64,000 nucleotides of DNA from Shewanella sp. UCD-KL12 (GTDB taxonomy: Bacteria; Pseudomonadota; Gammaproteobacteria; Enterobacterales; Shewanellaceae): contig NZ_MPHJ01000014.1 in assembly GCF_001957125.1 (NCBI RefSeq), positions 61,019-125,018 of the forward strand, read 5' to 3'. A model generated the notes under the pieces. It was not told the DNA's origin and made no database searches. It worked only from the letters and a program-made list of their open reading frames with translations. Within the stretch, counting starts at the first letter, position 1, and each line of letters begins with the position of its first letter. This document shows positions 1 through 9,468 of this stretch, piece after piece. The position numbers were made by a program, and so were the translations under genes.

Positions 1-1386
1 ATGATTGCGATTAGTTTATTGGGGATCTGCGTAGCTTCAGCGCTTAGGCCCGCCATGGTCGACAACCCACGACTTCCCTTCCCTGCAGGTATCGCTACAG
101 CAGAGGTCATTACCGACATATTTGATAATGGCAATGAAGCAAAGAAGAAAATCAGAGCGTTATTTATTGCAGCAGCTGTCGCGCTATCTCACCGAATTAT
201 TCTTCCGGGCTCGATGAAGCTATCACTGGGGTTCTCAATCCCTGGATACGGTGCGTTAACAGGCACGAGTATTAGCGCAAAAAACCTCGGCTTTATCCTT
301 GAGCCTTCATACATGCTGCTGGCATTCGGCAGTATTATAGGTCTCAAGTCAGCACTGAGTATTATGCTTGGCTGTATCATAGGCTGGATTGGGCTTGGCC
401 CCTATATTCTTGGCCAAGGCTGGGAGCAAGCGGGGCCTGCTGACACCAGTTGGTTTGTATTCCTCGTTGACTGGTTACTTTGGCCAGGCGTTAGCTTAAT
501 GCTCGCGTCATCCATCACTAGCACCGCTATTGTGCTGCTAAAATCGAATAAAAATAAACGGCTCGCATTGGAGTGGCGCTGGCAGGAATATACTTTTCTC
601 GCTTTACTGACGCCACTCATAGTGTCACTGCAGATAACCTTTTTTGATATCAGCTTATTTGCCGCAATACTTGCGGTCCCCTTGGCCTTTGTATTTGCCG
701 TCGTTGCTGCACAAGTTGTCGGTGAAACTGGTATTCCACCAATGGGCGCACTAGGTAAGATGTCACAGTTATCGTTTGCGGTGATCAGCCCAGGTAATAT
801 CTCGACTAATTTAATGACTGGCAATGTCTCTGGTGGCGCAGCCGGCCAAGCTACTGATCTACTCAACGACTTAAAAGCAGGTTACCTACTTGGCACACCA
901 CCAAGACAGCAATTCATCGCCCAGGCATGCGGCATAGTGACAGGTTGTATCGTCAGTGCAGCAATCTTTATGGTACTGATACCCAACCCAGCAACACAAT
1001 TGATGACAGAGCAGTGGCCTGCACCTGGCGTCGCTATATGGAAGTCGGTGGCTATTGCCCTAACGGAAGGGCTAGAAGCAATTCCACAATCGGCCAGATA
1101 TGCCATGTTTATCGGTATTATTGCTGCCACGATCAATGAGCTACTTCTACTTGTGGTTAAACAAAAATGGCACAGATACCTACCTAGCATGTCAGCGATG
1201 GGCCTCGCCTTTGTACTACCTGCACATGTCAGCATTATGCTATTTATTGGTGCGGTTCTGGCTTGGTTCTTACGCTTGCTTGCACCTAAGTGGTCACAGC
1301 GATTTATGCTCGCTATCGCTGCGGGCTGTATTGCAGGTGAGAGTATTGCCGGCGTTATAGGTTCTATCTTCTACCTTCTGTTCTAA
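1..1386 (+). CDS. OPT family oligopeptide transporter, 3' part (5' end outside window)
   Basis: The visible 461 residues are a polytopic membrane protein with many hydrophobic segments. Near residues 23-40 is a FPAGIATAEVI motif, typical of an early segment of OPT/YSL transporters (proton-coupled uptake of oligopeptides or metal-peptide complexes at the inner membrane). A second OPT-like signature, VGETGIPPMGALGKMSQL, lies near residue 240. Bacterial members are usually 550-650 residues, and this motif normally sits about 100 residues in. The ATG at base 1 is therefore probably an internal Met and the gene starts upstream of the window. The substrate cannot be told. Sure of family, unsure of start. 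Confidence 0.85.
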   Translation: MIAISLLGICVASALRPAMVDNPRLPFPAGIATAEVITDIFDNGNEAKKKIRALFIAAAVALSHRIILPGSMKLSLGFSIPGYGALTGTSISAKNLGFILEPSYMLLAFGSIIGLKSALSIMLGCIIGWIGLGPYILGQGWEQAGPADTSWFVFLVDWLLWPGVSLMLASSITSTAIVLLKSNKNKRLALEWRWQEYTFLALLTPLIVSLQITFFDISLFAAILAVPLAFVFAVVAAQVVGETGIPPMGALGKMSQLSFAVISPGNISTNLMTGNVSGGAAGQATDLLNDLKAGYLLGTPPRQQFIAQACGIVTGCIVSAAIFMVLIPNPATQLMTEQWPAPGVAIWKSVAIALTEGLEAIPQSARYAMFIGIIAATINELLLLVVKQKWHRYLPSMSAMGLAFVLPAHVSIMLFIGAVLAWFLRLLAPKWSQRFMLAIAAGCIAGESIAGVIGSIFYLLF

Positions 1387-1486
1387 CACCTGTTATTTTG
1401 TTTTCTATACATGCTTTTAGATAGAGTTGTTTTTTCCTCAAACTGGCCGTTATTATTAAGTACTCATTGAGCTAGAAAACGACGAT

Positions 1487-2185
1487 ATGTGCGGCAGACT
1501 CAACTTTATTGACGATCTCTTTATGCGCTCTAGCTTACTAGAGCTATCGGTTGCTAACCCCAACGATATGGAATATTGCCGCTTTAAAAAGCCCACAGAT
1601 GAGATTTTTATTATTCGTGAAACGCAAGGCGTCAGACGGTTACAAAAGGCTAATTGGTGGTTACTGCAAGATATGAGCTATGAGGGTTTCACGCCAAGCC
1701 GGTTTACCTCTTTTAACACGCGCTGTGATAAATTAAATCAACCTAACTCGGCAGGGTATCAGCCGTTCAGAGAGAGTCGATGTGTCATCTTAGCAAAAGG
1801 GTTTGGCGAAACAGAGAAGCATGAAACTGGCGTAGAATACTATGACTTTATCGCTCAAGACTCGGCAATTACTTTAGCAGGCCTTTACAAAGAGTGGCGA
1901 CATCCAAAGACTGGGGAGTATCGGGTTTCTTGCTCAATCATCACAAACCCACCTCATCCAGATTTAGTGCCCTATCACAGCAAAGCGAGCCCATTGATAC
2001 TGCCTCAGGCCTCACCATTATTGGATGCTTGGCTCGATATGAGTCATCATAACTTACAGATGTTTGATGAACTGTTTGTCCCCGCTTTAAGGCATAATTT
2101 TTTAGTGCAGCAGATAGATAAGCCAAGCAGCTATAAACCAAAAGGCGAAGCCATATTGCTTCGCCCTGATAGAGGAGTTAATTGA
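1487..2185 (+). CDS. SRAP-domain protein (YedK/HMCES-like), divergent
   Basis: This 232-residue protein begins Met-Cys-Gly. In the SOS-response-associated peptidase (SRAP) family, removal of Met exposes Cys2, which forms a thiazolidine crosslink with abasic sites in single-stranded DNA. Seen here: Cys2, an Asn in FNTRCD (family Asn about residue 75), a Glu in GFGETEK where most members have G(F/W)YEW, and a His in VPYHSKASPLIL matching the family catalytic His. The aromatic residues around the Glu are lost, so this is a divergent branch. The gene is convergent with the next one and their ends overlap by 8 bp. Function in abasic-site protection is inferred from the family. Confidence 0.8.
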   Translation: MCGRLNFIDDLFMRSSLLELSVANPNDMEYCRFKKPTDEIFIIRETQGVRRLQKANWWLLQDMSYEGFTPSRFTSFNTRCDKLNQPNSAGYQPFRESRCVILAKGFGETEKHETGVEYYDFIAQDSAITLAGLYKEWRHPKTGEYRVSCSIITNPPHPDLVPYHSKASPLILPQASPLLDAWLDMSHHNLQMFDELFVPALRHNFLVQQIDKPSSYKPKGEAILLRPDRGVN

Positions 2186-3245
2186 AGTAAGCCTTGAGCT
2201 TAGTTTGCTGCTCAAGAAGGCTCTTATACAAGGTAAACTGGTTAGCCGCTCGCTCTAGATTATGATTTTTATGATGAATATTAAAATACACATCACCATT
2301 AAGATGATCGGTCAAAAAGCGTACCCCAATCATTAAACAGATAACGCGTGCGCCAAGCCAAAGACTATTTTTCTCATCGTCACTCAGCACTGTACCTAGC
2401 TCACTTAAGTAACCACGACAGATAGCAGCAAAAATAGATTCACGTACACAGACACTTTCTAGCGCGGTTGAATCTTCCTCTTCGGGAGAGGTGAAGGTTC
2501 TCACCATGTCACCAAAGTCATACATAAGATGACCTTTCATGCAGGTATCAAGATCGATAATAGCTAAGCTACTCATATCACGCTTATCATAAAGCATGTT
2601 ATTGATCTTAGTATCGTTATGGCATGTTCTAATCGGTAAAACAGACGATAACTTGGAAAGCTCTTGCAATAGGTCTTGCTGGGAAAGTGCAAAATCCACC
2701 CACTCCAAACAGCTATCTAGCCTAGCGTGCTCATTGGCATTTACAGCACTTTGTAATTGCTCAATTCTTCCGGGAAGGTGATGAAACTGCGGGATAACAT
2801 CTTTAAGTTCAGTCGCATCAAAATCGCTTAATGCCGAAGAGAAATGACCAAATGCCTTAGCAGCAGAGAAAGCTTCATCTTCACAACTGACAACATCAAT
2901 ACTGTGGCTGTGGGCGAGGTAGTTAATCGCGCGCCAAAAACCCTCTTCTCCGAGATCGACGGCCAACAAGCCCTTTTCCGTACGCAGCGGCTTAACCACA
3001 CTCAATGAGTAAGCATCACTACTGCACTTTTTCTCTAAATGCTCAGCAATCTTTTGTGCATTCTCAACCAGTGCATCTGGCGTTTTAAATACTTGAGTAT
3101 TAATCCTCTGCAGTACCAGTTCACCTTCACTCCAGCGAACAAGAAAAGTATCGTTAATATGGCCATTTCCCAATGGAGAAACCTTTGCATCACAGCTTTT
3201 AATACCAAAATAGGGCAAAACTGTATGCTCAATAAAATCGATCAC
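2178..3245 (-). CDS. Phosphotransferase of the APH/choline kinase fold, NahK-like
   Basis: A 355-residue kinase-like protein. The catalytic loop HNDTKINNMLYD and the metal-binding segment IDLDTCMKGHLMYDFGD match the aminoglycoside phosphotransferase superfamily, and closely resemble the motifs of N-acetylhexosamine 1-kinases (NahK). An N-terminal GHINDTFLV segment fits the nucleotide-binding loop. It overlaps by 4 bp with the upstream nucleotidyltransferase gene, so the two are translationally coupled. The pair could phosphorylate a sugar and then make its nucleotide form. The sugar identity is inferred. A drug-resistance role is unlikely from the context. Confidence 0.75.
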   Translation of the reverse strand: MIDFIEHTVLPYFGIKSCDAKVSPLGNGHINDTFLVRWSEGELVLQRINTQVFKTPDALVENAQKIAEHLEKKCSSDAYSLSVVKPLRTEKGLLAVDLGEEGFWRAINYLAHSHSIDVVSCEDEAFSAAKAFGHFSSALSDFDATELKDVIPQFHHLPGRIEQLQSAVNANEHARLDSCLEWVDFALSQQDLLQELSKLSSVLPIRTCHNDTKINNMLYDKRDMSSLAIIDLDTCMKGHLMYDFGDMVRTFTSPEEEDSTALESVCVRESIFAAICRGYLSELGTVLSDDEKNSLWLGARVICLMIGVRFLTDHLNGDVYFNIHHKNHNLERAANQFTLYKSLLEQQTKLKAYFN

Positions 3246-4225
3246 GCAATAACTCCATCATTTTTATTTTGTAAAACTCCACGGAGCTTACCTTTGACCC
3301 ACGCCACATCCTGAGGGTAGGTTACACCAAACCACGGCTCTTGAGCTGTCTTTACCAAGATCTGTTTAGCTGGCACACCCAGAGCGAGAGGCGTATCACT
3401 ATCAAGCCCCATATACTGCTGTACCACAGTCGGGAGATAGCATTCAGATTTTGCTTCTAACCCATGGTCGGTAATAAATTGAATTAACTCAGCCTCTATG
3501 GCAGTAAAAATATCACTCGAAAAACCCCAACAGGTCATAGAGACAGGTGTATCGCCTGCCAACTGATTATCTACACCATCACAAGCACCAAAAATGCCTT
3601 GTGCGGTTTCACGAATACCAGTCCATTCAGCTACGCCTTTTAGCACTCCATGCTCAACTCGGCAGACCCCGCGATTAACACCACCATGCTCAGATAACGT
3701 TAAACTCAACGGGTATGCGACTAACATCCAGTCATTAGGGTTTGCCCTTAGACCTTGTGCGAGAAGAGTAAATGCAGAGTCACCATAGTAATCATCAGCA
3801 TTAATCACTGCCATTAGACCTTTGACCTGATGGCGAGCACTCCAGAGTGCATGGGTTGTTCCCCAAGGTTTTTCTCTATGGCTAAACTCAGCAAGTTGTG
3901 TGAGTGCAGCCTCAGGGAGATCGTCTATCTTTTGATGACTAAAACTACACTCAAACTCGGTAGTGAGATTAGGCTTGATGCGATCATAAAATAGTGTGCT
4001 CAGTTCAGCCTCTAATTCAGGCCTAATCACCAAGACCACATGATTAAAGCCAGCCTTTGACGCCGAGATGATTGACATCTCAAGCATGGTCTCATCATTT
4101 GGGCCTAGAGGCGCTAACTGCTTATCGCCACCAAAACGACTGCCAAGCCCTGCAGCCATAATAACTAAAGTCAGCGGAGCCTGAGTGGATGAAGTTTGGT
4201 GTTCTATTGTGCTATTACTCAACAT
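3242..4225 (-). CDS. NTP-transferase family nucleotidyltransferase (sugar-1-P nucleotidylyltransferase-like)
   Basis: A 327-residue protein with the signature LVIMAAGLGSRFGGDKQL (residues about 19-37), the nucleotide-binding loop of sugar nucleotidyltransferases, and an INADDYYGDSAF segment matching the metal-binding Asp region. Cytoplasmic; predicted to transfer an NMP to a sugar phosphate. Its stop region overlaps the start of the kinase-like gene by 4 bp. The first 15 or so residues are poorly conserved-looking, and no stronger internal start is evident. The substrate is unknown; a HexNAc-1-phosphate from the neighbouring kinase is a reasonable guess. Confidence 0.75.
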   Translation of the reverse strand: MLSNSTIEHQTSSTQAPLTLVIMAAGLGSRFGGDKQLAPLGPNDETMLEMSIISASKAGFNHVVLVIRPELEAELSTLFYDRIKPNLTTEFECSFSHQKIDDLPEAALTQLAEFSHREKPWGTTHALWSARHQVKGLMAVINADDYYGDSAFTLLAQGLRANPNDWMLVAYPLSLTLSEHGGVNRGVCRVEHGVLKGVAEWTGIRETAQGIFGACDGVDNQLAGDTPVSMTCWGFSSDIFTAIEAELIQFITDHGLEAKSECYLPTVVQQYMGLDSDTPLALGVPAKQILVKTAQEPWFGVTYPQDVAWVKGKLRGVLQNKNDGVIA

Positions 4226-4312
4226 TGTTGGAGCTTCTATAAATTATCTCAAGAGGCCATACCTGATATGGCACAGCCGAGCAGTCTAAAGAGAAAGCCG
4301 TATTTATTCCAG

Positions 4313-5398
4313 CTATAAATAGGGGATAAAAGCAGCATTTCTAGCCAGTGCAGATTGACTTCCCTTCAGGCTAAAGTCATAACCACACAACTTAACGCTG
4401 CCACGCCGAGCGATATCGGTAATAATGTTTTGGGTATCCAGTGGTGAAAAGCGCGCTTCAATAGCGGTATCTGGCATATATTCGACCAAAAGCGGGCGAT
4501 ATTCAGTGCCATTGTTAAACTTCAAATGAGCACAACTTTTATCCCCTAGTGCGGATGCTTGCGACCAGATCTCTCCAGGAGATCGCGTCTCCCCGAGCCA
4601 GCGCATTATCAAGACATTGTCTTCTAATACAAGACTGAACCCATCGGGGATCTTGGCTTCTTCTCTAGAAGGCATTGCAATGGGCTCCTCCACAGCTGAA
4701 GGCGACACCTCTACCGTCTCCTCCTCTGGGCCCGAAATAACTCCCCAAAGCGCACTAAAAAGCGTGATAGCTAATAAGCCACCCGCGACACTAATCAAAA
4801 CTTTAGGATGTTGCTTAGCAAAATCTAAATACCGACTAAACAAGAGCGACGCAGAAAACTGCCTCGCTGTACTAGGTGAATCCCAATCTTGCTGACTGCC
4901 CGAATCGTTACTTGTCTCAAATTCAGTATCACTATCTTCTGCATAATGACTGGTACCATCAGCATCTAATGTCGGCTCTACTCTTCTTCGATGAATTTGG
5001 CCGCTCTTCTTGGCAACGGGGCCGACATACCCATAGTCATATCGAGACACCTTACCTTTAGAGGGAAACACAGCCAAAAAAGCGCTTAATGCTATGGCGA
5101 AAAGCAAAGTAACAAGAGTAAGCAATGTGCTGTCGGCAAAAGCTAAAGTCATCGAGAAAAGAGACAGAGGAATAAGCGGTAACACTGAGTACCAGTTTTG
5201 ACGAGCAGCATCTCGCATTCGACGGTAGGCCGTTAACACCAGTAGAGGCGCAAATATCACGCCAACCACTAACATTGCACCGCCTTGACCCACAAGCAAA
5301 AAAACCAGTAATAACATCAGATAAACAGAGGCACTTATCACTGCAAATCTGGCCCCATTATCACGGCCATGTATACATAAAAGAGATTGAAACTGCAT
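4313..5398 (-). CDS. Membrane protein with DUF805-like N-terminal part
   Basis: The open frame extends to a GTG at 5443. The ATG at 5398 (MQFQSLLCIHGRDNGARF) is preferred because a TAGG stretch lies at a usable distance before it. The 361-residue product has about four hydrophobic segments in residues 20-130, a PLLVLTAYRRMRDAARQNWY segment like the DUF805 RRLHD motif, a charged linker, another membrane segment near residue 205, and a soluble C-terminal domain probably on the periplasmic side. I do not recognise the C-terminal domain. Function unknown. Confidence 0.65.
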   Translation of the reverse strand: MQFQSLLCIHGRDNGARFAVISASVYLMLLLVFLLVGQGGAMLVVGVIFAPLLVLTAYRRMRDAARQNWYSVLPLIPLSLFSMTLAFADSTLLTLVTLLFAIALSAFLAVFPSKGKVSRYDYGYVGPVAKKSGQIHRRRVEPTLDADGTSHYAEDSDTEFETSNDSGSQQDWDSPSTARQFSASLLFSRYLDFAKQHPKVLISVAGGLLAITLFSALWGVISGPEEETVEVSPSAVEEPIAMPSREEAKIPDGFSLVLEDNVLIMRWLGETRSPGEIWSQASALGDKSCAHLKFNNGTEYRPLLVEYMPDTAIEARFSPLDTQNIITDIARRGSVKLCGYDFSLKGSQSALARNAAFIPYL

Positions 5399-5876
5399 CA
5401 AATAATACCTAAACCAATTGGTTAAACTTGGGTCTATAAGCACAAGAATATGAATGAAATCATGAAATGTAAGACCGAATAACGCCGGGCTGACAAATCA
5501 CATGATGAACTCGAATTAAACACCATAAGTCTGAGCCTAGGCTTAATGAGTATCAAAACCATATACAGACTAACGAATTTATCATTCAAAGTCAGTGCCA
5601 GCCTGAAAAAAGCCCGTTAACATAAGATTAAACTTGCTTCATTTCCACCCAATATAAAACTGTCAGCCATAGTAATACATGAACAGGTGAGTTTGCCCAT
5701 GCACACCGCCTAACTAAGGCTGAAAATAGTAATAAGGCGTTGATCACAAGTTAATACCGCTAAATAGCAGTGTAGATAAAACTGGTACTAGCGCCTATAC
5801 GCCTCAAGAGCGTATAATGTACGGCTTCCCGATATTCGGGAGCCTCATTTCGATTTAATTTTTGGATGCTTAGCTC
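5399..5876. other. Intergenic region upstream of gmk
   Basis: No convincing gene. It separates the minus-strand membrane protein from the gmk operon and holds the gmk promoter near its right end. A short dyad (TCCCGA, TAT, TCGGGA) lies at about 5827-5841 in the likely gmk leader. Confidence 0.6.
5785..5825 (+). promoter_or_regulatory. Candidate sigma-70 promoter for the gmk-rpoZ-spoT operon
   Basis: A perfect -10 hexamer TATAAT lies at 5813-5818, about 60 bp before the gmk start. No good -35 hexamer is seen at the expected spacing, so the call rests on the -10 box and position. Confidence 0.45.
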
Positions 5877-6500
5877 ATGACCGCACGCGGAAATCTATTT
5901 ATCGTATCGGCGCCAAGTGGCGCGGGTAAGTCTTCTCTTATATCGGCTCTGCTAGAAAATAAGCCGGCCGACAAACAGGTCTCAGTGTCTCACACGACCC
6001 GTAAACCTCGCCCAGGTGAAGTTAATGGTGAGCACTATCACTTTGTGACTGTTGAAGAGTTTAAGGCCCTGATTGCCGAAGATGCATTTTTTGAATGGGC
6101 TGAAGTTTTCGGTAACTATTATGGCACTTCGCGTAAAGTCATAGAGCTCACACTTGCAGTGGGTATCGATGTATTTCTCGATATCGACTGGCAAGGTGCG
6201 CAACAAGTTAAAAAAGTCATGCCTGAAGCTGTTGGTGTGTTTATTTTGCCGCCCTCCAGAGCTGAGTTAGAAAAACGTCTAACTGGCCGTGGCCAAGACA
6301 GCGAAGAGATCATCAAAGGTCGCATGGCCCAAGCTGCGGCTGAGATCTCTCACTATAATGAATATGACTTCATCATCATTAATGATGATTTCGATACCGC
6401 TCTAAGCGATTTAGTCGCAATAATCCGTAGCCAACGCCTAACTGGTGCTGGCCAAATTCATGCACAAAATGATATGATTAAAGATCTGTTGGCAGACTAA
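5877..6500 (+). CDS. gmk: Guanylate kinase
   Basis: The 207-residue protein phosphorylates GMP/dGMP to GDP/dGDP in purine nucleotide metabolism. It has the P-loop [11 protein letters not shown] (residues 11-21), the GMP-binding segment [20 protein letters not shown], and the lid and core motifs [12 protein letters not shown] and [14 protein letters not shown]. The length equals that of the E. coli enzyme. First gene of a run gmk-rpoZ-spoT with short gaps, the same order as in E. coli. Confidence 0.97.
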
Positions 6501-6556
6501 CTGTCATAGTGTACAATTTTGCGTCATTTTTTCATCCTAACACTGGAGTTCCATAC

Positions 6557-6841
6557 ATGGCTCGCGTAACTGTAGAAGACGCCGTAGAACAAATCGGCAA
6601 CCGTTTTGATATGATCCTGGTTGCAGCGCGTCGTGCTCGCCAAATCGCTGTGCAGGGTAAAGACCCTATGGTTGAAGAAGAGAACGACAAGCCAACGGTT
6701 ATCGCACTTCGCGAAATCGAACTTGGCTTAGTAACTGCTGACACTTTGGATGCCGATGAGCGCCAAACTGTTCGCGAACGTGAAGCGGCAGAAATTGCTG
6801 CTGTTGCTGCGATTGCTGAAGGTCGTAACAACGTAATATAA
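6557..6841 (+). CDS. rpoZ: RNA polymerase omega subunit
   Basis: The 94-residue product starts [20 protein letters not shown], the family N-terminus. The frame is open further upstream to 6509, but the ATG at 6557 is preceded by a GGAG ribosome site and matches the family length (E. coli 91 residues). Omega promotes assembly of the beta-prime subunit and is part of the ppGpp binding site of RNA polymerase, which fits its place just before spoT. Confidence 0.97.
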
Positions 6842-6854
6842 GGAGTACAACCAC

Positions 6855-8960
6855 TTGTATCTGTTTGAAGGTCTCAAGGAGTCTGCATCAAGTTATTTAG
6901 AACCTGATCAGGTAGAATTACTCAAGCAGGCCTATCAGGTGGCGCGTGATGCCCATGAAGGTCAAATGCGCACAAGTGGTGAACCCTATATCACACATCC
7001 GGTTGCGGTCGCCCGCATCCTGGCCGATATGCGTCTCGATCATGAGACGCTTATGGCCGCCATCCTGCATGACACCATTGAAGATACCCCAGTAACGAAA
7101 GATGAACTCGCTGAACTTTTCAGTGAATCAATCGCCGAACTCGTTGAAGGTGTGTCTAAACTCGATAAGCTAAAATTCCGCGATAAGAAAGAAGCTCAGG
7201 CTGAAAACTTCCGTAAAATGATGATGGCAATGACTCAAGATATTCGAGTTATCCTGATTAAATTAGCCGATCGTACTCACAATATGCGTACCTTAGGTGC
7301 ATTGCGCCCCGACAAACGTCGTCGTATCGCACGTGAAACCTTAGAGATTTATGCCCCAATCGCTAACCGTCTCGGTATTCATAATATCAAGACAGAGTTA
7401 GAAGATTTAGGCTTCCAGGCTTACTACCCCATGCGCTATCGCGTATTGAAAGAGGTAGTAAAAGCTGCTCGTGGCAACCGTAAAGAGTTGATCCAGAGTA
7501 TTGAAGCTGCGGTGCATACTCGCCTTGAAGATACTGGCCTAAATGGCACAGTCAAAGGGCGTGAGAAAAACCTCTACTCCATCTATAACAAGATGCAAAG
7601 TAAAGAGCTGCAATTTCAGGAAGTGATGGATATCTACGCCTTCCGTGTCATTGTTGATTCTATTGATACCTGTTATCGCGTCATGGGCGCCATGCATGGC
7701 TTATACAAGCCGCGTCCGGGCCGTTTTAAAGATTATATCGCCATTCCAAAAGCCAACGGCTATCAGTCATTACATACCTCTCTATTTGGCCCTCACGGCG
7801 TACCAGTAGAGATTCAGATCCGTACCGAAGATATGGATCAAATGGCAGATAAAGGGGTGGCAGCCCACTGGATCTATAAGAAAGGTAGCTCGGCAGAGCA
7901 AGGGACGACGACACAAGTTCGTGCCCGTAAATGGATGCAAAGCTTGCTGGAACTACAGCAAAGTGCCAGTACCTCTTTTGAGTTTGTTGAAAACTTCAAG
8001 ACAGAGCTCTTCCCTGAAGAGATCTATGTCTTTACCCCTGAGGGGCGTATTCTCGAACTCCCTGTTGGCGCAACACCTGTTGATTTTGCATATGAAGTGC
8101 ATACTGATGTGGGTAATACCTGTGTTGGCGCACGCGTTAACCGCCAGGCTTATCCCCTCAGTCAGCCGTTGATCTCAGGACAAACCATCGAGATCATTAC
8201 AGCTAAAGGCGCACGTCCTAATGCTGCTTGGCTGAACTTTGTCGTTACCGGTAAAGCTCGCGCTAAAATTCGTCAGTTACTTAAGAGTATGACTGAAGGC
8301 GATGCCGTTGTATTAGGCAGACGCTTACTCAACCATGCCTTAGGTGAAACTAAGCTCGATGCTATTGCTCCAGAGCAGATTGAAAAAGTCGTTAACGACA
8401 CTAAACATGACACCTTAGAGGAGTTACTGGCAGATATCGGCCTAGGTAACGCCATGAGCATTGTCATTGCTCAACGACTCCTCGGTGATAAAGTTGAAGC
8501 GCAAGAGCACAACGAATCCCATATGATGCCAATTCGTGGCGCTGAAGGCATGCTAGTGACGTTTGCTAACTGCTGTCGCCCAATACCAGGTGATGCCGTT
8601 ATCGCACACGTGAGCCCAGGTAAGGGACTGGTGGTGCATATGGAAAGCTGTGCCAACATACGTGGTTACCAAGGTGAGCCTGATAAATACATTCCAGTAC
8701 AGTGGGATAATGCCGAAGGGGTTGAGTTCCAAGCTAACCTTCGTGTAGAGATAGTTAACCATCAAGGTGCACTGGCTAAGATCACCTCTATTGTCGCTGC
8801 TGAAGGCGCCAATATACATAACCTAAGTACCGAAGAGCGAGATGGAAGAGTCTTCCTGATTAATCTACGTATTTCAGTTAAAGACCGTATTCATTTAGCG
8901 AACGTAATGCGACGTATCCGGGTACTGCCTGAAGTACTTCGCACCTCGAGAAACAGATAG
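6855..8960 (+). CDS. spoT: Bifunctional (p)ppGpp synthase/hydrolase SpoT
   Basis: 701 residues, close to E. coli SpoT (702). Starts at TTG (6855) with an AAGGAG ribosome site; E. coli spoT also starts with TTG and MYLFE. Domains in order: HD hydrolase with ILHDTIEDTP (His72-Asp73), the RelA/SpoT nucleotidyltransferase domain (about 200-340, with RPGRFKDYIAIPKANGYQSLHT), TGS domain (about 390-450, VFTPEGRILELPVGATPVDFAYE), a zinc-finger-like Cys region (NCCRPIPGD), and a C-terminal ACT domain. It balances ppGpp in the stringent response. The gap from rpoZ is only 13 bp. Confidence 0.97.
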   Translation: MYLFEGLKESASSYLEPDQVELLKQAYQVARDAHEGQMRTSGEPYITHPVAVARILADMRLDHETLMAAILHDTIEDTPVTKDELAELFSESIAELVEGVSKLDKLKFRDKKEAQAENFRKMMMAMTQDIRVILIKLADRTHNMRTLGALRPDKRRRIARETLEIYAPIANRLGIHNIKTELEDLGFQAYYPMRYRVLKEVVKAARGNRKELIQSIEAAVHTRLEDTGLNGTVKGREKNLYSIYNKMQSKELQFQEVMDIYAFRVIVDSIDTCYRVMGAMHGLYKPRPGRFKDYIAIPKANGYQSLHTSLFGPHGVPVEIQIRTEDMDQMADKGVAAHWIYKKGSSAEQGTTTQVRARKWMQSLLELQQSASTSFEFVENFKTELFPEEIYVFTPEGRILELPVGATPVDFAYEVHTDVGNTCVGARVNRQAYPLSQPLISGQTIEIITAKGARPNAAWLNFVVTGKARAKIRQLLKSMTEGDAVVLGRRLLNHALGETKLDAIAPEQIEKVVNDTKHDTLEELLADIGLGNAMSIVIAQRLLGDKVEAQEHNESHMMPIRGAEGMLVTFANCCRPIPGDAVIAHVSPGKGLVVHMESCANIRGYQGEPDKYIPVQWDNAEGVEFQANLRVEIVNHQGALAKITSIVAAEGANIHNLSTEERDGRVFLINLRISVKDRIHLANVMRRIRVLPEVLRTSRNR

Positions 8961-9018
8961 TTATTTACTCGTTATTTAATAGATATTTACTAATACATCA
9001 CTAATTAGAGAGAGCGTT

Positions 9019-9402
9019 ATGGCAGAAAAAATCATTATCGCAACCGATAAAGCACCTCAAGCAATCGGTACGTATTCTCAAGCTGTTAAAGTTGGCAGCA
9101 CGGTATATCTTTCGGGTCAAATTCCTTTGAACCCAGAGAATATGCAGATGGTAAGTGATGAGTTTTCTGCTCAGGTCGTGCAGGTTTTTGAAAACTTAAC
9201 TGCAGTCTGTGAAGCTGCAGGTGGCTCACTCAGTGATATCGTTAAGCTCAATATCTTTATGACAGATTTGAGTAACTTCGCCACAGTAAACGAAATTATG
9301 GGGCGTTATTTTTCACAGCCCTACCCAGCACGTGCAGCCATCGGTGTAAAACAGCTACCGAAAGACTCACTTGTTGAGATGGATGGAGTGATGGAGATTT
9401 AA
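9019..9402 (+). CDS. ridA: RidA family reactive enamine/imine deaminase
   Basis: 127 residues with the family core PYPARAAIGVKQLPKDSLVEMD. Arg105 is the key residue that binds the carboxylate of enamine/imine intermediates released by PLP enzymes such as threonine dehydratase. Cytoplasmic homotrimer by family. AGAGAGAG lies upstream as ribosome site. It follows spoT by 58 bp and is closed by a strong terminator. Confidence 0.95.
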   Translation: MAEKIIIATDKAPQAIGTYSQAVKVGSTVYLSGQIPLNPENMQMVSDEFSAQVVQVFENLTAVCEAAGGSLSDIVKLNIFMTDLSNFATVNEIMGRYFSQPYPARAAIGVKQLPKDSLVEMDGVMEI

Positions 9403-9420
9403 TCCACCTCCCTCTATAAC

Positions 9421-9442
9421 AGGGCGCTTCGGCGCCCTTTTG
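9421..9442 (+). terminator. Rho-independent terminator after ridA
   Basis: A perfect 7-bp stem (AGGGCGC / GCGCCCT) closes a TTCG tetraloop and is followed by TTTT. Confidence 0.9.
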
Positions 9443-9468
9443 TATTTTTACCTTTAAGAAGATTTTCC

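Noticed and set aside
402..866. 154-residue minus-strand ORF inside the OPT gene
   Set aside because: Antisense shadow of a clear membrane transporter gene.
2178..3245. Antibiotic-resistance aminoglycoside phosphotransferase
   Set aside because: Motifs and the coupled nucleotidyltransferase fit sugar kinase-like members better.
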